Shown here: positions 26,979 to 39,450 of the stretch, piece after piece
How positions within the stretch are numbered: position 1 is the first letter of the stretch
Layout: each line of letters begins with the position of its first letter
Assembly (NCBI GenBank): GCA_950022655.1
Contig: OX465580.1
Location: forward strand, 93,142,797-93,206,796
Length of the DNA stretch: 64,000 nucleotides
DNA from: Alentia gelatinosa
Taxonomy: Eukaryota; Annelida; Polychaeta; Phyllodocida; Polynoidae
Reading direction: 5' to 3'
The notes under the pieces: model-generated
The model's database searches: none
What the model was told of the DNA's origin: nothing
The model's input: the letters and a program-made list of their open reading frames with translations, nothing else
Position numbers and translations under genes: made by a program

Positions 26979-27952
26979 TATTCCACCGCCGAAGACTTAA
27001 ATTTAGATAACTGACTTGTATATGGTTTTTACATGGTAATCAGACTCGGATATTACTACCATGGTCGGGCCCACTATGATGAGGATTCTCAAGGTTGACT
27101 TTACCATCTGGCCACTGCTGTTAGATGCTGCCATCAGACATTAAACACTGTCATTTGCTCGACATTTAACCCTGTATTTATCCTTTATAGCCCTTGACCA
27201 ATGATCATTAGACATTAGGTCATTAGTGATATGAGGAACACGCTAAGTAAACCTGATGCAGATGGTAGTTGATGGCTGGTGATGGCGACGACACGGTGTA
27301 AAAATAGGTGGCTTAACCACTCACCAGCACACACATTCCCTAACTTGCCTCAGAGTGACTGGCGACAGGAAATTAAGCTGCCGCCTCCTGTATAGAAAGG
27401 CTCCACTCCCCCAACCTCCTCACCCTGCCGGGCACGCGGGGTGAACTTTCATCCAGAGCAAATGTTCACCGAGCAATGTTATCTTTTACTTAGGATCGAC
27501 ATTACCTCATGAGGAGACACCGCTTGAGGACAGAGCCTTCAGACTGATTGCACTGATTCTTGTGTCAATGTGACACGCAGACAATTGTATTTGTTTATGC
27601 TGTCTGACTGAGTCGCCTTCAGGCGCATACTCTTAGTTACCAGAATCAACCTCCTCCGGTTTCTATACAATACAGTTGGCTATGTCTGTCTGTGTTTATA
27701 TTTCTTGTCTCTACCTCACCTGATTAATCATGTTTTTTTTTCAGGAATGCCTGATTTGCGCTAGATTTGACCGTCTTAGTATAGAAAACCACATGCTGTG
27801 TAGTGACTTGAGAAACTGTCACTTTGCACCAGTTCCACTACAGACACGAGCAGTTCCCCCAACGAGCTAACCTGAAGATGTTTCGGATTGTTTTTTCCTC
27901 AAATATTGGACAGTATCTTGGTTCCTTGCTGAATGTCCCGCAGTGGAGTCTG

Positions 27953-27991
27953 ATTTGCATGAGAATGGTTTCCTAATTTGCTCATTTGCAT
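27953..27991 (+). promoter_or_regulatory. Two octamer (POU) sites
   Basis: ATTTGCAT occurs at 27953-27960 and 27984-27991, 31 bp apart (about three helical turns), with a half match AATTTGCT between. ATTTGCAT is the core octamer bound by POU-domain factors. Function is inferred from the motif only. Confidence 0.45.
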
Positions 27992-30585
27992 TTAGATCGG
28001 GCGCATGTTTAAAGTACTTGTTGATAGGAGAATGTCGCGCCTTTCAGACCCAAACCCAGACGTGAGGACCATTTTAAAATCACCAACTGGGGCCGGAACA
28101 CTTTGCAGATGTCTCATTAAAGCTGGGTTTAATTTGAGGTCCATACATGCATGTTGATATGATTGACTGTTGCTCTCAATGCTGACATTATCTTTTCAAC
28201 TCAAAGCAGCAGCTCAGGGGTAAATATGTTGGATAAAACAAAGTTTATAACTTTTTTTCTATTTTTTTTTAACGGAAGTAGTCGCTGACGTGATAGCATT
28301 CGGTGTTTTTCACTATCCTTGAATATCAATTATTATCTATAAATAGCGCAGTACAAACCGTCTTCCAGCGTCTCCAGTGTGAACTGAAAGCTCAATCTCC
28401 TTGCAAAGAGGCCGAAAATATCTTAAAAAGTAGTTTATTCGACGTTTGGGAGTATGATAGGGAACATAGGAAGGAGGTAGGAGTTGTGCGTGTGACAGGA
28501 TAGTGGATCCTTTTCTGGTCATTCAAATGGGGGGACTGTCGTTTATTCTGTCAGGATTATATTTTGTAATTTTACTACTTAATAGTCATCTCCGTACTTC
28601 ATTTCCCTAACCCCTTCACCGGTTGAAATCGGGAAAGTGCGCGTGTTTTTCATCCAATCGGTTTTAAAAATTCAAATCGATAGAGGTATTTGATAAAAAT
28701 TTGAATTGATTGAGAATAAAAATAATAGTTGCATGCATAATCATTTTGTCCAGTATTAATTTCTCGAAACGTTGTTGAATCAACACATATTCGTTCTGTT
28801 ACACAGAGCTAAAATAATAACTCCTAGATCATCCTGAAATCTACTGCATAACAACTTGTGGGAAATTGCACTGACGTTGTTTAGTTGAATTATCAGAAGT
28901 GACATTGCTCTACTTATAGAATTACGAGGTCAATTGAAGAAAATTGCAATATTTAGAGTGCGCGACATGAGTTGATTTAGAAGGAGAGATTTAAGTTAAA
29001 CACATGTTAAAGTAGTTTGGCATTTCAATCTCGAGTTTCCAATAACCAGTAGATCATATGGAGAATTTATCTTTAAATTTCCTCTGTGAAGCCATTCTGT
29101 GTACATGTTCCAAATGAGAGGTGATAATTGAAACATAACCAGGGAAACCTTTACTCCTCAATGAATAAATGTAATCTATGCTTAAATTGTATGAACGTCT
29201 ACAGTCGCGTCACCATCGCGTTTCATGTACAGCCCGCCAACTGACAGGCGTGACACTAACACACTATTCCCTCCCACTCCTCACCCACATTTCCCCACTG
29301 ACCACCTACAGCATAACTCATCTCCCTCACCACGTGACACAAAGCGCCCTGTCACGTGACTGCTTGTCGCTCCATGATTGGTCGTCGTGGGGGGTCCCAG
29401 CAGGGCGCCCGAGAGGGGATCGCACCGGTACCGGGACAACCTGACGGGCGGGCCTATGCACTCGCCGGGAACCAGTTAAGTCGTGATTTACTCCTTGCGG
29501 CGCGGGACGTTATTGAAAGCCACCTGGAGGTGATTTAGGGAACTAACTGTGCGGCAGGGATGTGTGATATCATCTTCTGTATTGAACGCCAGTTAATGTG
29601 GCTGTTGTGCGCCTTCTACAGGGCCGTCACCGCATCTCCAGGGACGACAAGGTTCTAAGCCGTGTGCGAACAGGGTCAGACAGGATCTATTTAGACATTG
29701 TGCTTTTACATAATACCCCTCATCGATGCAGAAATAATGCTATTATCAGCTTTACCTCATGTTACAGAGATCATACACTCCCGCATTATCAAAAGCCTAT
29801 TCTTAGAGAGGTACCTGTTATCCATCCATGCATTAAGCAGCCTACTTTTAAGTTACTTATCAGCATTTATATCTTTTACTAATAATATGAGAGGGTGCAT
29901 ACTTTGAAACACAGAACCATGTAAGGAAAAAGAAAAAAATCAATATTGGGTAAAGGATGCAATTATGTGTTGGCTTCCAAAAATTAGTGCAGCAGAGAGT
30001 TGCAATATGGCTGCTGGTAATATGATTTGCAGGCTGGTCGGTTTTGTGCGGTAGATTTCAGTGTTTCTGCACAGGCCACCTGTAGTCGTGTCATAGCCTT
30101 TATCAGAATGCTGACAGCTTGTCAAGTCTGGGTATGGCTGACAACTGCTGCCTCTAGCGGCCGGGAATATCGATGACATCCAATAACAAGGCTTCAGTAT
30201 TTATATTTGGACTCTCCAACTAAGCAGAAAAGTGATAAGGCGTAGCTGGCGTTCTCTGTTATATCGCCTCATATAAAGACACTAAATGGGCTGATCAGTG
30301 TCTGTGTGGTCATAACTTACACAATGATAAGATGTCATAAAGTATCATATAGTCATTGGCTGTTAGGAAGCTAATACTGAGTGGTTAGGCCTACTGACTG
30401 GGTATTATTACTGGTGTCAAGCAATGAAAGCGTAATTTGTATAATCAGCGCATTAAATCATATCCCCTTTATATTATCATTACTGTTTTATTGGCCTGGA
30501 TATCATTAGGTAAATCATTGTGGAAACTGATAGTTTATGATATGTAAAGGAATAATGTTATATGTGGCCTTAGACGTTCCAAAAT

Positions 30586-30588
<3 letters not shown>

Positions 30589-30632
<44 letters not shown>
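30589..30632. repeat. (AT)22 microsatellite
   Basis: 44 bp of uninterrupted AT, flanked on both sides by ATGGC-like sequence. Confidence 0.95.
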
Positions 30633-30639
<7 letters not shown>

Positions 30640-30785
30640 ACCCTTTCTGTTAGTCATTACATAGACCCAGGCCATCATTCATCATGTTTATGCTTTCGGT
30701 TGAAGTATTCTAGGTAATCCGTCATCCATGTTTATGTTGCCCAGAAAGTGATGGGAATTGCCCCTCGCTTTTATCCACATGACCA

Positions 30786-30793
30786 TGACGTCA
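30786..30793. promoter_or_regulatory. CRE palindrome
   Basis: Exact TGACGTCA. Confidence 0.4.
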
Positions 30794-32119
30794 CTGGTTA
30801 GCGCCCATCGCGTGCCTATATAGATAATTCTTTATGAGTACAACAAAACCATTCCCAGTCAATTACAGCATAACAAACAGTTCTTCATACTATGAATTTG
30901 TATCTTATATACGTTTGTCGCAGTTTCTTTGATAGACATTACCGGTGTACCACGGCGAAAGTATACCAGGCAGTTGTACACAAATTTATATACTTTCCTC
31001 GAAAAAATAGGACATGGACTTGGACGATGATTGTCGTTCGTGAAATACGTCTAACTATGAAAAGGACCTATCATGGGTTATAAAAATACACTAAATAAGG
31101 CGATGTTCTATTCATTGATATGACACTGTGTACGTGCATATGGTCATGTCCCACAATAAAAAACGACAGGAATATCACGCGGGCTAGTATGGGATGGCTA
31201 AATGGGCCATAGACTAGCACTAATGGATCCACCAACAGTGGGGTCGGCTGCGGTAATGGTGCGTGGCGGTGTTTGGCAGATAACGGTTGTGGTAATAGTC
31301 CGACACCAAAGAGGACGGCAATATGGCGTATGTATGAGGTCCTTGTCTAACAATACGGACTACATATCTAATATGTATAAAAAGGATGAGGAGTGGGATT
31401 TGAACAGAGATTGGATCACAGTAGCAGGAGTGCAAGTGTCTCGACATCCAAGATTTCAAGACTTTCATCTATACTTCTTAGGATTCAGAAACATCTACAA
31501 GCTGGCTGCACCCGACACCCAGCCATATCAAATCCCAGTGGCCCTGTTTAACAGTCTAGGATCGTACATGTAGATCCTTCTCTGTACCTCATACAAGGGC
31601 TATCTTTTAATAATATCTAAGTCTGTTTGCTAAGACAGTCTTAGGCGTCCATAAGGTCGTCCATAAGTGTTGAATTAAGATGATCCACATCGTCCATGGG
31701 TCTCTATGGCATACAGAAAATGGTCTATATGCAAGATCCTAGATTATAATTCGGCCCTAGGCTGCCCAAATCTGCTGACCTTTTGATTTTGGGAAAGATA
31801 GTACTTGTGAGACTCTTTCTAATTATATATCCACATACCTTGAGCTCGGAGATGTTACATCCAGTACTGACATCTTTCCCTCTAGTTTTCATTTATAAGT
31901 TTTTGCTAACCATGCTTTGCATCTTTGGAGTGAGGGCCTGAAAGCATGAGATATAACTACACTTTTTACCCTTAAATCATTCACTGGCATCACTTTTATA
32001 TATGTGCAAATTCGAAAGCTGGAATTCAGATTGATATGTTAACAAAGGTCGTTGGACTCAGTTTTATCTCAATTGGTTCGTAGACCATGTGACCAGGTGA
32101 CCATAACTCATAGTATAGA

Positions 32120-32216
32120 AACCATACTTTAGAGTACACTAACCAAACTTGATACTACACTGACCATACATTACACTACACTGACCATACCTTATACTAC
32201 ACTGGCCATACCTTTT
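32120..32216 (+). repeat. 21-bp minisatellite, left block
   Basis: About four units of the CTACACTGACCATACCTTATA repeat, the first ones degenerate. The block is separated from the main array by about 236 bp that include a MITE-like element. Confidence 0.85.
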
Positions 32217-32355
32217 ATCTCACCCCTGGTATTTTTTCCCATAGAAATAGTTGGGAATTCGTACTCAACGCCCGCGGAGTATTGTTGAAAAATACTCAAT
32301 TGGGGATGATGTCACAAATTTTATCCAAATAGTCAGAGATAGGGGTGAGATAAAA
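32213..32355. mobile_element. MITE-like element with 15-bp perfect terminal inverted repeats
   Basis: TTTTATCTCACCCCT at 32213-32227 is exactly repeated in inverted form at 32341-32355, giving a 143-bp element with no coding capacity. It lies between the two blocks of the 21-bp minisatellite. About 97 bp of unrelated DNA separate its right end from the resumed array, so the whole insert is 32217-32452 or the event was complex. The 16 bp TATCTCACCCCTGGTA recur at 38449-38464. Confidence 0.7.
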
Positions 32356-32452
32356 TCTGAACCCCACTCGATCCATAGCCACTGATAATATGCCATTCAT
32401 TTTGGTTTGCTACGTAATCTCACTCACTGACTATAGATCTCGAGGTCCTTAT

Positions 32453-32790
32453 TACTACTACACTGACCATACCTTATACTACACTGACCATACCTTATAC
32501 TACACTGACCATACTTTACACTACATTGACCATAACTGACACTACACTGACCATACTTTATACTACACTGGCCATACCTTATACTACACTGACCATAACT
32601 GACACTACACTGACCATACTTTATACTACACTGGCCATACCTTATACTACACTGACCATACCTTACACTACATTGACCATAACTGACACTACACTGACCA
32701 TACCTAACACTTCACTGACCATACCTCAAACCACACTGACCAGGCCTCAGACTACACTGACCACACCCCACACTACACTGACCACTCCTG
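32453..32790 (+). repeat. 21-bp minisatellite, main array, about 16 units
   Basis: Sixteen units of a 21-bp repeat (ctacactgaccataccttata-like), with a 63-bp (three-unit) higher-order duplication in the middle. Units decay toward the right (GACCAGGCC, GACCACACC). Since 21 is divisible by 3, the array stays open as a heptad repeat (TTLTIPY-like) inside a 150-codon plus-strand frame at 32526-32978. There is no spacer between units, so it is not a CRISPR array, and I see no reason to call the frame a protein. Confidence 0.95.
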
Positions 32791-33469
32791 ACGTTGTTAG
32801 ACGGGCCTCGTGGAGCTGGATTGACTCTCAGGCTGTTCTGAATGGGAAAAGGAGAGAGCTCCTCATGGCCGCGGTTGGCCATTACGAGCAACACAACCTG
32901 AGCCTTCCAGAAGCACACACCTGCTCAATGCCTGGTGGATTCCCAGTTTATCGCTCACCTGGGGACTGGGCGAGGTGACTATTATGAGGTTGGACTGGCA
33001 ACATCCCTTTGCCAACTTTAGACATATACCCAGCTTAGTTCTCAGGATTCCTCGTTGAAACTCCCTTGAATAGACAATAGTTCAGCCAAACTACAGTATA
33101 CTGCAGCCAGTGGCCACTTCTTTACGTTTGTCCGGTGATGGTGTAGCATAGAAATAGGACATGATGTCCCCAAGCCTTACTCAAGTATAGTACAGGTAGT
33201 GATTGGACCAGCATATACATGACCCATTTGTGTTAGTTTACCCTGGGTTGCCACGACTGTTCGTCAGTAAATGAAATAAACCACCACAACACACTGTCCC
33301 TTGCCGCCATACCTTAATGGATTCAGTAAAACGGGGCATTGTCTCCCGCTGAAACTGGATAGAAATCTAAATGGCATACATGTAAGAGTCCTTCTGACTA
33401 CCAGACCCCACCCATGGCTCCAACTACCACTATCACATCCTACGCATGAGATACGCAAAAACCAGACGG

Positions 33470-33740
33470 TGGCGGAAAAGATGCGCGTTCTTTGTAGAGT
33501 CTGACGTCACATTGCGCAGCCGTACAAATAACCCACCGCAGCGAGCATGCGCACATGGGGGTGCGGCCTCGTTTTCATTTTGGTGGCGGATATTGGGTGC
33601 GGGCCGTTGTAAGCGCTGCTCCTGTTAACTGGTACCCAGCGAGCGTTGGGGAATGCGCGCTGATTGGTATGGATATTATCCTTTTCACGGCAACCAGCGA
33701 GCACCGCATACAAATGCGGCCATAGTGGATTTTCCAAAGC
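33470..33740. promoter_or_regulatory. CpG-rich patch with CRE and NRF1-like sites
   Basis: Holds a perfect TGACGTCA at 33502-33509 and an NRF1-like GCATGCGCA at 33545-33553. It also has dense CpG and an ATTGG (CCAAT on the other strand) near 33665. This combination is common in CpG-island promoters of broadly expressed genes. No first exon is recognisable in either direction. Confidence 0.4.
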
Positions 33741-33980
33741 CGCTCGTAATATTGTGATTGATAAGGATATCATTCATCGCACAGACTCCTTTGCCCATGT
33801 CTGGGAACTTGTCCAATTTTTGGCCTGGTTTGACCCATTCATAAGTAGACATAGAGGGTGGATATAGAATGTTGCATGTAAATGGTGGTAAAAAGTATTA
33901 AAGGTTAGATCTGATACTAATAGTGACCTTGCTGTGGCGTTAAGCAAACAAAACGTGTCATCCACAATCTCGCTGTAGGG

Positions 33981-34137
33981 ACCATCGTACGTACGTACGC
34001 ACTGGGGGGTGGGGTTGGGGGTCAAAACTTTTGGAAAGTTTGCGTATGGTTCTTTTTTTTGTTATATTGCGTATAAGATTGAGAGGGAGAGGGTCGGGGT
34101 CGACATTGTCAGAAAGTCTGCCTACATACTTTATGGA
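33981..34137. mobile_element. Degraded MITE, copy 2 of the 57.4-kb family
   Basis: The left end 'ACCATCGTACGTACGTACGC' is followed by a G-rich run, 'TTTTGGAAAGTTTGCGTATGG', a second half 'ATTGCGTATAAGATTGAGAGG', then 'CTACATACTTTATGGA'. It aligns end to end with the better-kept copy at 57341-57493. No coding capacity. Confidence 0.7.
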
Positions 34138-37100
34138 ACACACAGACTTGGGTCCATAGCCCAAAACCGAGCAGTTTATAAAAAAGCGACTTGTATTTAA
34201 GATTTTTTTAATGTCTTTTTGTTTTGTTTATTGCAACAAATTTTATTGAGAAGAATAAATACATCCAATTTCTGTCAAAATAGAGAATACAGCTGGTTGA
34301 TTTCTGATCTCCTACCGGTTTCTGCTTAGCATTGGTGGACAATTTCAATAACTCATACCAAGTAAGTGTATTAGGATGTGGAAAAATAATGATAGTGATG
34401 TCGAGATGGTATGGTATACGAATTACAACCGGTCATATATTTCTTAAACGCTTTCTTAGTTGCTGAGGTCTGTTCTACAATACCTGGTTCATTCCACAAG
34501 GATTCTATCCTTAAATATGATAAAATCTCGGCAATATCTACGTGTCGGTGGTGCCCCACCATACTGAAACTCAGATCGAACCCCGTCGGCACCCGCTTGA
34601 ATCCGGCCCCTGACCGGCCCCTGAAAGGCCACCAAAGGAAGCCGAAGTGTGCCCAACATAGGCAACCTCTTCATTCTTTTAATGTGTCTCATCATACACT
34701 CCCACCTTAAATTCTATTTCAATGGTATTTTTGCCGGATCCTTTTGTATGCATGTAGTACGTGCCTGTCCGTGTACTCCTGTTTCGTCCTGCTGGTTAAA
34801 GTTCTAGCACTTATATGGTACATCTCGGCAATCTAATAATCAGGGAGGCGGCCAACCGTGAAATACAGTCAGCTTCTTGTTAATTTCCATTGCTCTGTAT
34901 GATAAGCGGTGGAAGAAGATATGCGTCCATTAATTTAGCGTGTGGGTGATCTTTATCACAGGCATACCAGTTTCCGGGTTATTCCAAAATTGCCATTTAC
35001 ATGATCAGGTCATTACGTCCACCCCCCTCAACCCAGTAAAACGATAGTGAATACCTTGATTTTTTCTAGGAATTATATCATGAGAATGGATAAATTGTAT
35101 ACGAAGTCCCTGATGTCTTTTTTAATTGTTTGATAAAATCTGTGGATATATCAAAATTAATTAGCAGGGATGGAACCTTTTCTATTACTAAGTGATGTAA
35201 GTATTGTGATAGACAAGCTCAGAATAGTTGCGATTATTTCTCGAGATTTCGCTGGTATCCCTATTAACAGTAATATCAACAAGAAGGAGTCAAGTATTGT
35301 TCAGTTGTGAAATTAATGCTACTAGAAAGCAACATGCCAAGACCTATATGCCTATCATATATTTTACTAGTTCATTTTTAATGTAATCAATACTTGTTAC
35401 TGCTGCATGTACCGGTAGATATCAGGATCAATATTCCATCAATAAGTTGTACTGGAGGCAGCATTGCAAGTCTAATAAATACACCTTGGGTATATAAAAT
35501 ATAGAATACCTTTTAGTATATATAGTGTTCTATATGTGTTCACCGCCGTTGTTATCCATGGTTCCCCTCATTGAGGTGTCGCCTGACATAGTCACTCAGT
35601 GTAAACCCTGCCTACGTCTGTACTGTATCCCTTTAGTGTTTAAGTATCGGAGTCAGGCGAGTCTGCATTCAGAAACTTAATGAATAACGGCCCTGATGAC
35701 AAAGTTTAAAGTGAAGACAGACAAAGCACGCATAGACCCTCAGCTTAGTCGGCTCTCATTCTGCCAGCCATTACTGAGGCAAGTCATGCCTTTTCGTTGC
35801 CGCCACCAACGGTAGGTAACAAATTGGTGTATACCGCAACACAGCATCATTTGTCACCAAGGCAACCCATTGGATTTAATTAGACAATATATTTCATACT
35901 GAGGAGTATGGAGGGCATAGGGTACAGTGGTAGTACAGTGGAATGTGAACTGCTGGGATTGGGTCGTGTTGCTACGATCTCATCCCAGAGGGCTATGAAT
36001 TCTACCCCTGGAAAGTAGCACCCGCTGAATTATGAGAGGCATGATCACACAGTGGAGACAAAAACATACAACATACCTCGTCTTTTCACGATGATAGAAC
36101 ATCTGCTACTGGTACAAGTTTATTACCCTAAAAATCTTCAGAGACGGAAAGTCATTATAAAGATGTTAGCTACTATAGCAATGCAATAGCCTTATTTGTT
36201 CAGAAGAGCTGAAGATGAAAATGTCCCAGATGACAATTGGAACTGCTTATACTGGGCACCGGGGTATCATGATCATTATCGAGAACACTGCGGAGACTGA
36301 CCAGTGACATGATCTGCTGCACCTCGCTAGGCAGAAAAGCCAGGACTGAGCATCTAAGATTAAAGCAGAGTAGATTCTGAACTTCTTAGTGTTAATAAAC
36401 ACCCCCTCTGGTATGTATCACAGAGTGGGCAGAGAGGAGGAATTTCCAAATAACTCCTATATTGAAGGTTACATAGAAGTCTGGTAGGCCTTCTTTCTGG
36501 GAGTCCCAGTCCCAGTCCCAGCCTGCGCCCCAGCTCCAGCCCCAGGTGAGTGCGGCTGATCCCGGAGAGAAAGGTATAAAGATATACAGATGAGATCATC
36601 TCACGTATTACCGACATGCGACAGCAGGGAGCGTTGCCGTTCCGCGTTGGAAGGGGAGGGCGGAGATGAATCGGTGAGGGACATTGGGAGCGCCTATAGC
36701 GCAGAAGGGGGCACGCTAAGATATGCTGTTTGTAAGGGAACAAGACGAAAGATGTGTGTAAGAGACTGCCGTAAGTGTACTGTCAGATAAATATGAGGAA
36801 AGTACAACAAGGAAATGACGCAATGTACTGTATGCTGTATACTGGAAGATAAATGCTGTGCTCTATTTAAAAAAAGAAAAGATTGCTGTTTGTACCTTAG
36901 ACCTCTTGTGCTTGTTGGGGCTTAGCCACCACGAGAAGTTAGACACGGCATATACATGTACATAGGTATGCCAGGCTTGGATCTCCAAATGTTGTTTATC
37001 CCACTGATCTACAAGTTACCACACAGGCAGTACGGAGATATAGCGAGGCATACACATTTATCTTAGCCTGGTATAAACGTCCATAGGCTTAACATTGGGA

Positions 37101-38728
37101 ACTCGTTCTCAACAAGCATGCAAGTATGGTAACTCATATTCAATAGGCGATAAATAGATAAATATTTCCAGACTATGATGAGATCAGAAACGTATTCTTG
37201 TTTGAAGCGCTTTGGAATATTCACTCGCCTTCACTCATATTCCTGCGCACCCCAAACTCGATGGCGAACGGGGGCAGAGACCAAACGCTCATCAATTTCT
37301 TTCTCAATACAAGTCATTCACCAAGGTCGATTCTTCATAGAGAGTATGGGGTTGGTGTTAGACGGTGGCATAGCTGGATTGGAATCGAGTTCCGCTCTCC
37401 ACGTACCTACTGTTATCATTATGAAAAGAGTGAGTCTATCTCGTTAACAGTGGCAACAAATAGCCTAAAACTACCTTGCACACTGACATTTGTTTCTCAA
37501 TGACTGGAGAGGAGATGCAGTCTCTCTTCGGACAGAGGAAAGAAATACAACTAACTTGCACCCTGGATATTTATCTAAAATCTGCCGAATGTTTTGGCAT
37601 AACACAAAAATGAGGCCTATCCATTCTATGACGGTAATTCACATGGATATCAAACAAAGCGCATGCGCATACCTACCGTGTGGACTCTTTCCCAGGGAAA
37701 AGCTATAAATGTATTTAAACTGGCTTCTTTTCTTGGCATGGCGCGTACCAAAGGCTTGCAGTACAATGTATATTGTTTTATATGTCAGATATGTTCGTGT
37801 GAACCTCACATACCACATTGGGAGTATAGTCATTTATTCACACTGGGCAAACCTCACGGCGGTTATGCACTTTCTGGATATAATAATGCTTGATTATACA
37901 TGTACATATAGAGCCTATGGCGGAAGGAGATAGCATATCACAGAAAGACGCATTTCCATTGCATCGGTGCACCTGTGGCAGGGTGCGTGACTAGCCTGGA
38001 AGCCTAGCCAATGTGCTCACTCACATAATAGGCCAGGTAAATACCACCATTTTTTGGTGCATTCCGGGAGGTTGTACTATTTCTTCCCTCTGCTGCGACT
38101 GACCGGCGAACCAGCGGAAGGCGTTGCCTGTCCCTTGTTTGTTCATCGGGCAGGGAACCAGTTTACGTATTGACTGACAGGTGCAGACCTGTCAGATTAC
38201 CTACCTCCAATACCCCACTTCGAAACTCGTACACTTACACACAAACGATACCAAAGCAATACATACTACCTTTACTGTACATCTTGCTCAGCATAATTTT
38301 AATCAATGATGAATATCCAGAGAGAGGTCAATGTTAGGGGTTGGTGTTCTGGGTTTGAGAAATGTCTAGGGGTTGTAGTCTTAAGGAAATAACTAGGATG
38401 GCAAATATCCTAGAGAAAATGTCAGATATTGTTGAATTACTGGGGCTCTATCTCACCCCTGGTACAAGCTTAGCAATAGGAATAACATGAGAAAAACACT
38501 TAGCGACCATCCATATAAAGTGCCAATTCTCTGCCATGGTCATTGCTGAGTGATATGAGATGATATCAAAGGAATTGGCCAGTCAGCGGTCAGGATTTCA
38601 CTAAGTAGACAAGACATCAACATGATTTGCGAAGTAGTTTGGATTATACTAATTTTGTGGTGCGATTCTCATGGACGTGAAAGGGGAGGGATACATCCAG
38701 AATCGTACTCGAATCGTAAAATAGACAA
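34138..38728. other. Gene-free stretch
   Basis: No gene supported. Small items are an (AGTCCC)n-like tandem near 36507-36530, an NRF1 palindrome at 37659-37668 and a 16-bp match to a MITE end at 38449-38464. Confidence 0.55.
37659..37668. promoter_or_regulatory. NRF1 palindrome
   Basis: GCGCATGCGC followed by A, a full palindromic NRF1 core. It is isolated, without a strong CpG patch around it. Confidence 0.4.
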
Positions 38729-38810
38729 TACTCCACTCATTTGGATGGGCCATAACCGTCACTCGGCGTCGCCTCGATGACGATTGCGGCCCATCCAATC
38801 TCGTGGAATA
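38729..38810. repeat. Imperfect inverted repeat with 10-bp perfect core arms
   Basis: TGGATGGGCC (38742-38751) pairs with GGCCCATCCA (38788-38797). The arms extend outward to 23 bp with 18 matches. The loop contains a further CpG-rich palindrome, GGCGTCGCC. It may be a small MITE or a foldback remnant, and a structured RNA cannot be excluded. Confidence 0.6.
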
Positions 38811-39221
38811 TTTATTAAATATATATTTATACGAGTCCCGATCCAATTCTATATAAGTCCTACACTGTTCTCACAGGATAAGAGGGTTTCCTCTGGAGAC
38901 GTATGAGATTTGAAACTGCGGGTGACACATAAAATGTATCGCAGAATACTAAGACATTAGTATATAGAGGATGCAAAGTGTATTTACAAAGTTATTTTAG
39001 AATTCTGAACAGGTCATTTCATGCAATAGAATTCTCAGATTACCCCAGCACACAGAGACGGCCTTTGAGACTATATAAGGTTGCACTCTAGAACGTGTTT
39101 TAACTAGCTTTTCGATACGTAGCAGATATGAAAACATTTGCTTCTGTACAAATATAAAATTTCATCAGTTACTTATGCTGATGAATTCACGGATGGCCTT
39201 TCTGAGCTCTGACAATTGTCT

Positions 39222-39450
39222 CAGAGGGCCACTTTGCTGAATACCTTGCATATCTTTTATGGCCACTTCGCAGATATTTCATGGCCAGTGTCCTTAAGTT
39301 ACATATTTGATGACCATTGCACACAAAGTAGAACATAAACTGTGTAAACAGCATACGATTAAAGGGCAATTTATAAAAAAACAGATTTTTACGGCTACTG
39401 CACATTTAAGTTTTCAATGGCCACTGTACACTTAGTATTTTTTGAATAGG
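39222..39450. repeat. Degenerate tandem repeat
   Basis: 'ATGGCCACT' and variants (GGGCCACTT, ATGGCCAGT, ATGACCATT, ACGGCTACT, ATGGCCACTG) recur at roughly 20-45-bp steps, often followed by a 'GCACAT/GCAGAT' phrase. It is old and diverged. Confidence 0.4.

Larger units (their letters stand above)
27992..32119. other. Gene-free stretch
   Basis: No gene supported. It holds a long AT microsatellite (30589-30632) and a perfect CRE at 30786-30793. A 123-codon frame at 31202-31573 has no recognisable domain. Confidence 0.55.

Noticed and set aside
27424..27450. GGGCACGCGGGGTGAAC, resembling the microRNA miR-124
   Set aside because: It has inserted bases within the mature sequence, and there is no complementary arm nearby to form a precursor hairpin.
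31202..31573. 123-codon plus-strand frame
   Set aside because: No recognisable motif. Frames of this size are expected a few times by chance in 64 kb.
32453..32790. Regular repeats that could be taken for a CRISPR array or a repeat protein gene
   Set aside because: Units are contiguous with no spacers, and the open 150-codon frame follows from a period divisible by three. There is no start context or domain.
34565..34590. GGGGTTCGATCTG on the minus strand as a tRNA B box
   Set aside because: No A box at a suitable distance and no stem structure.
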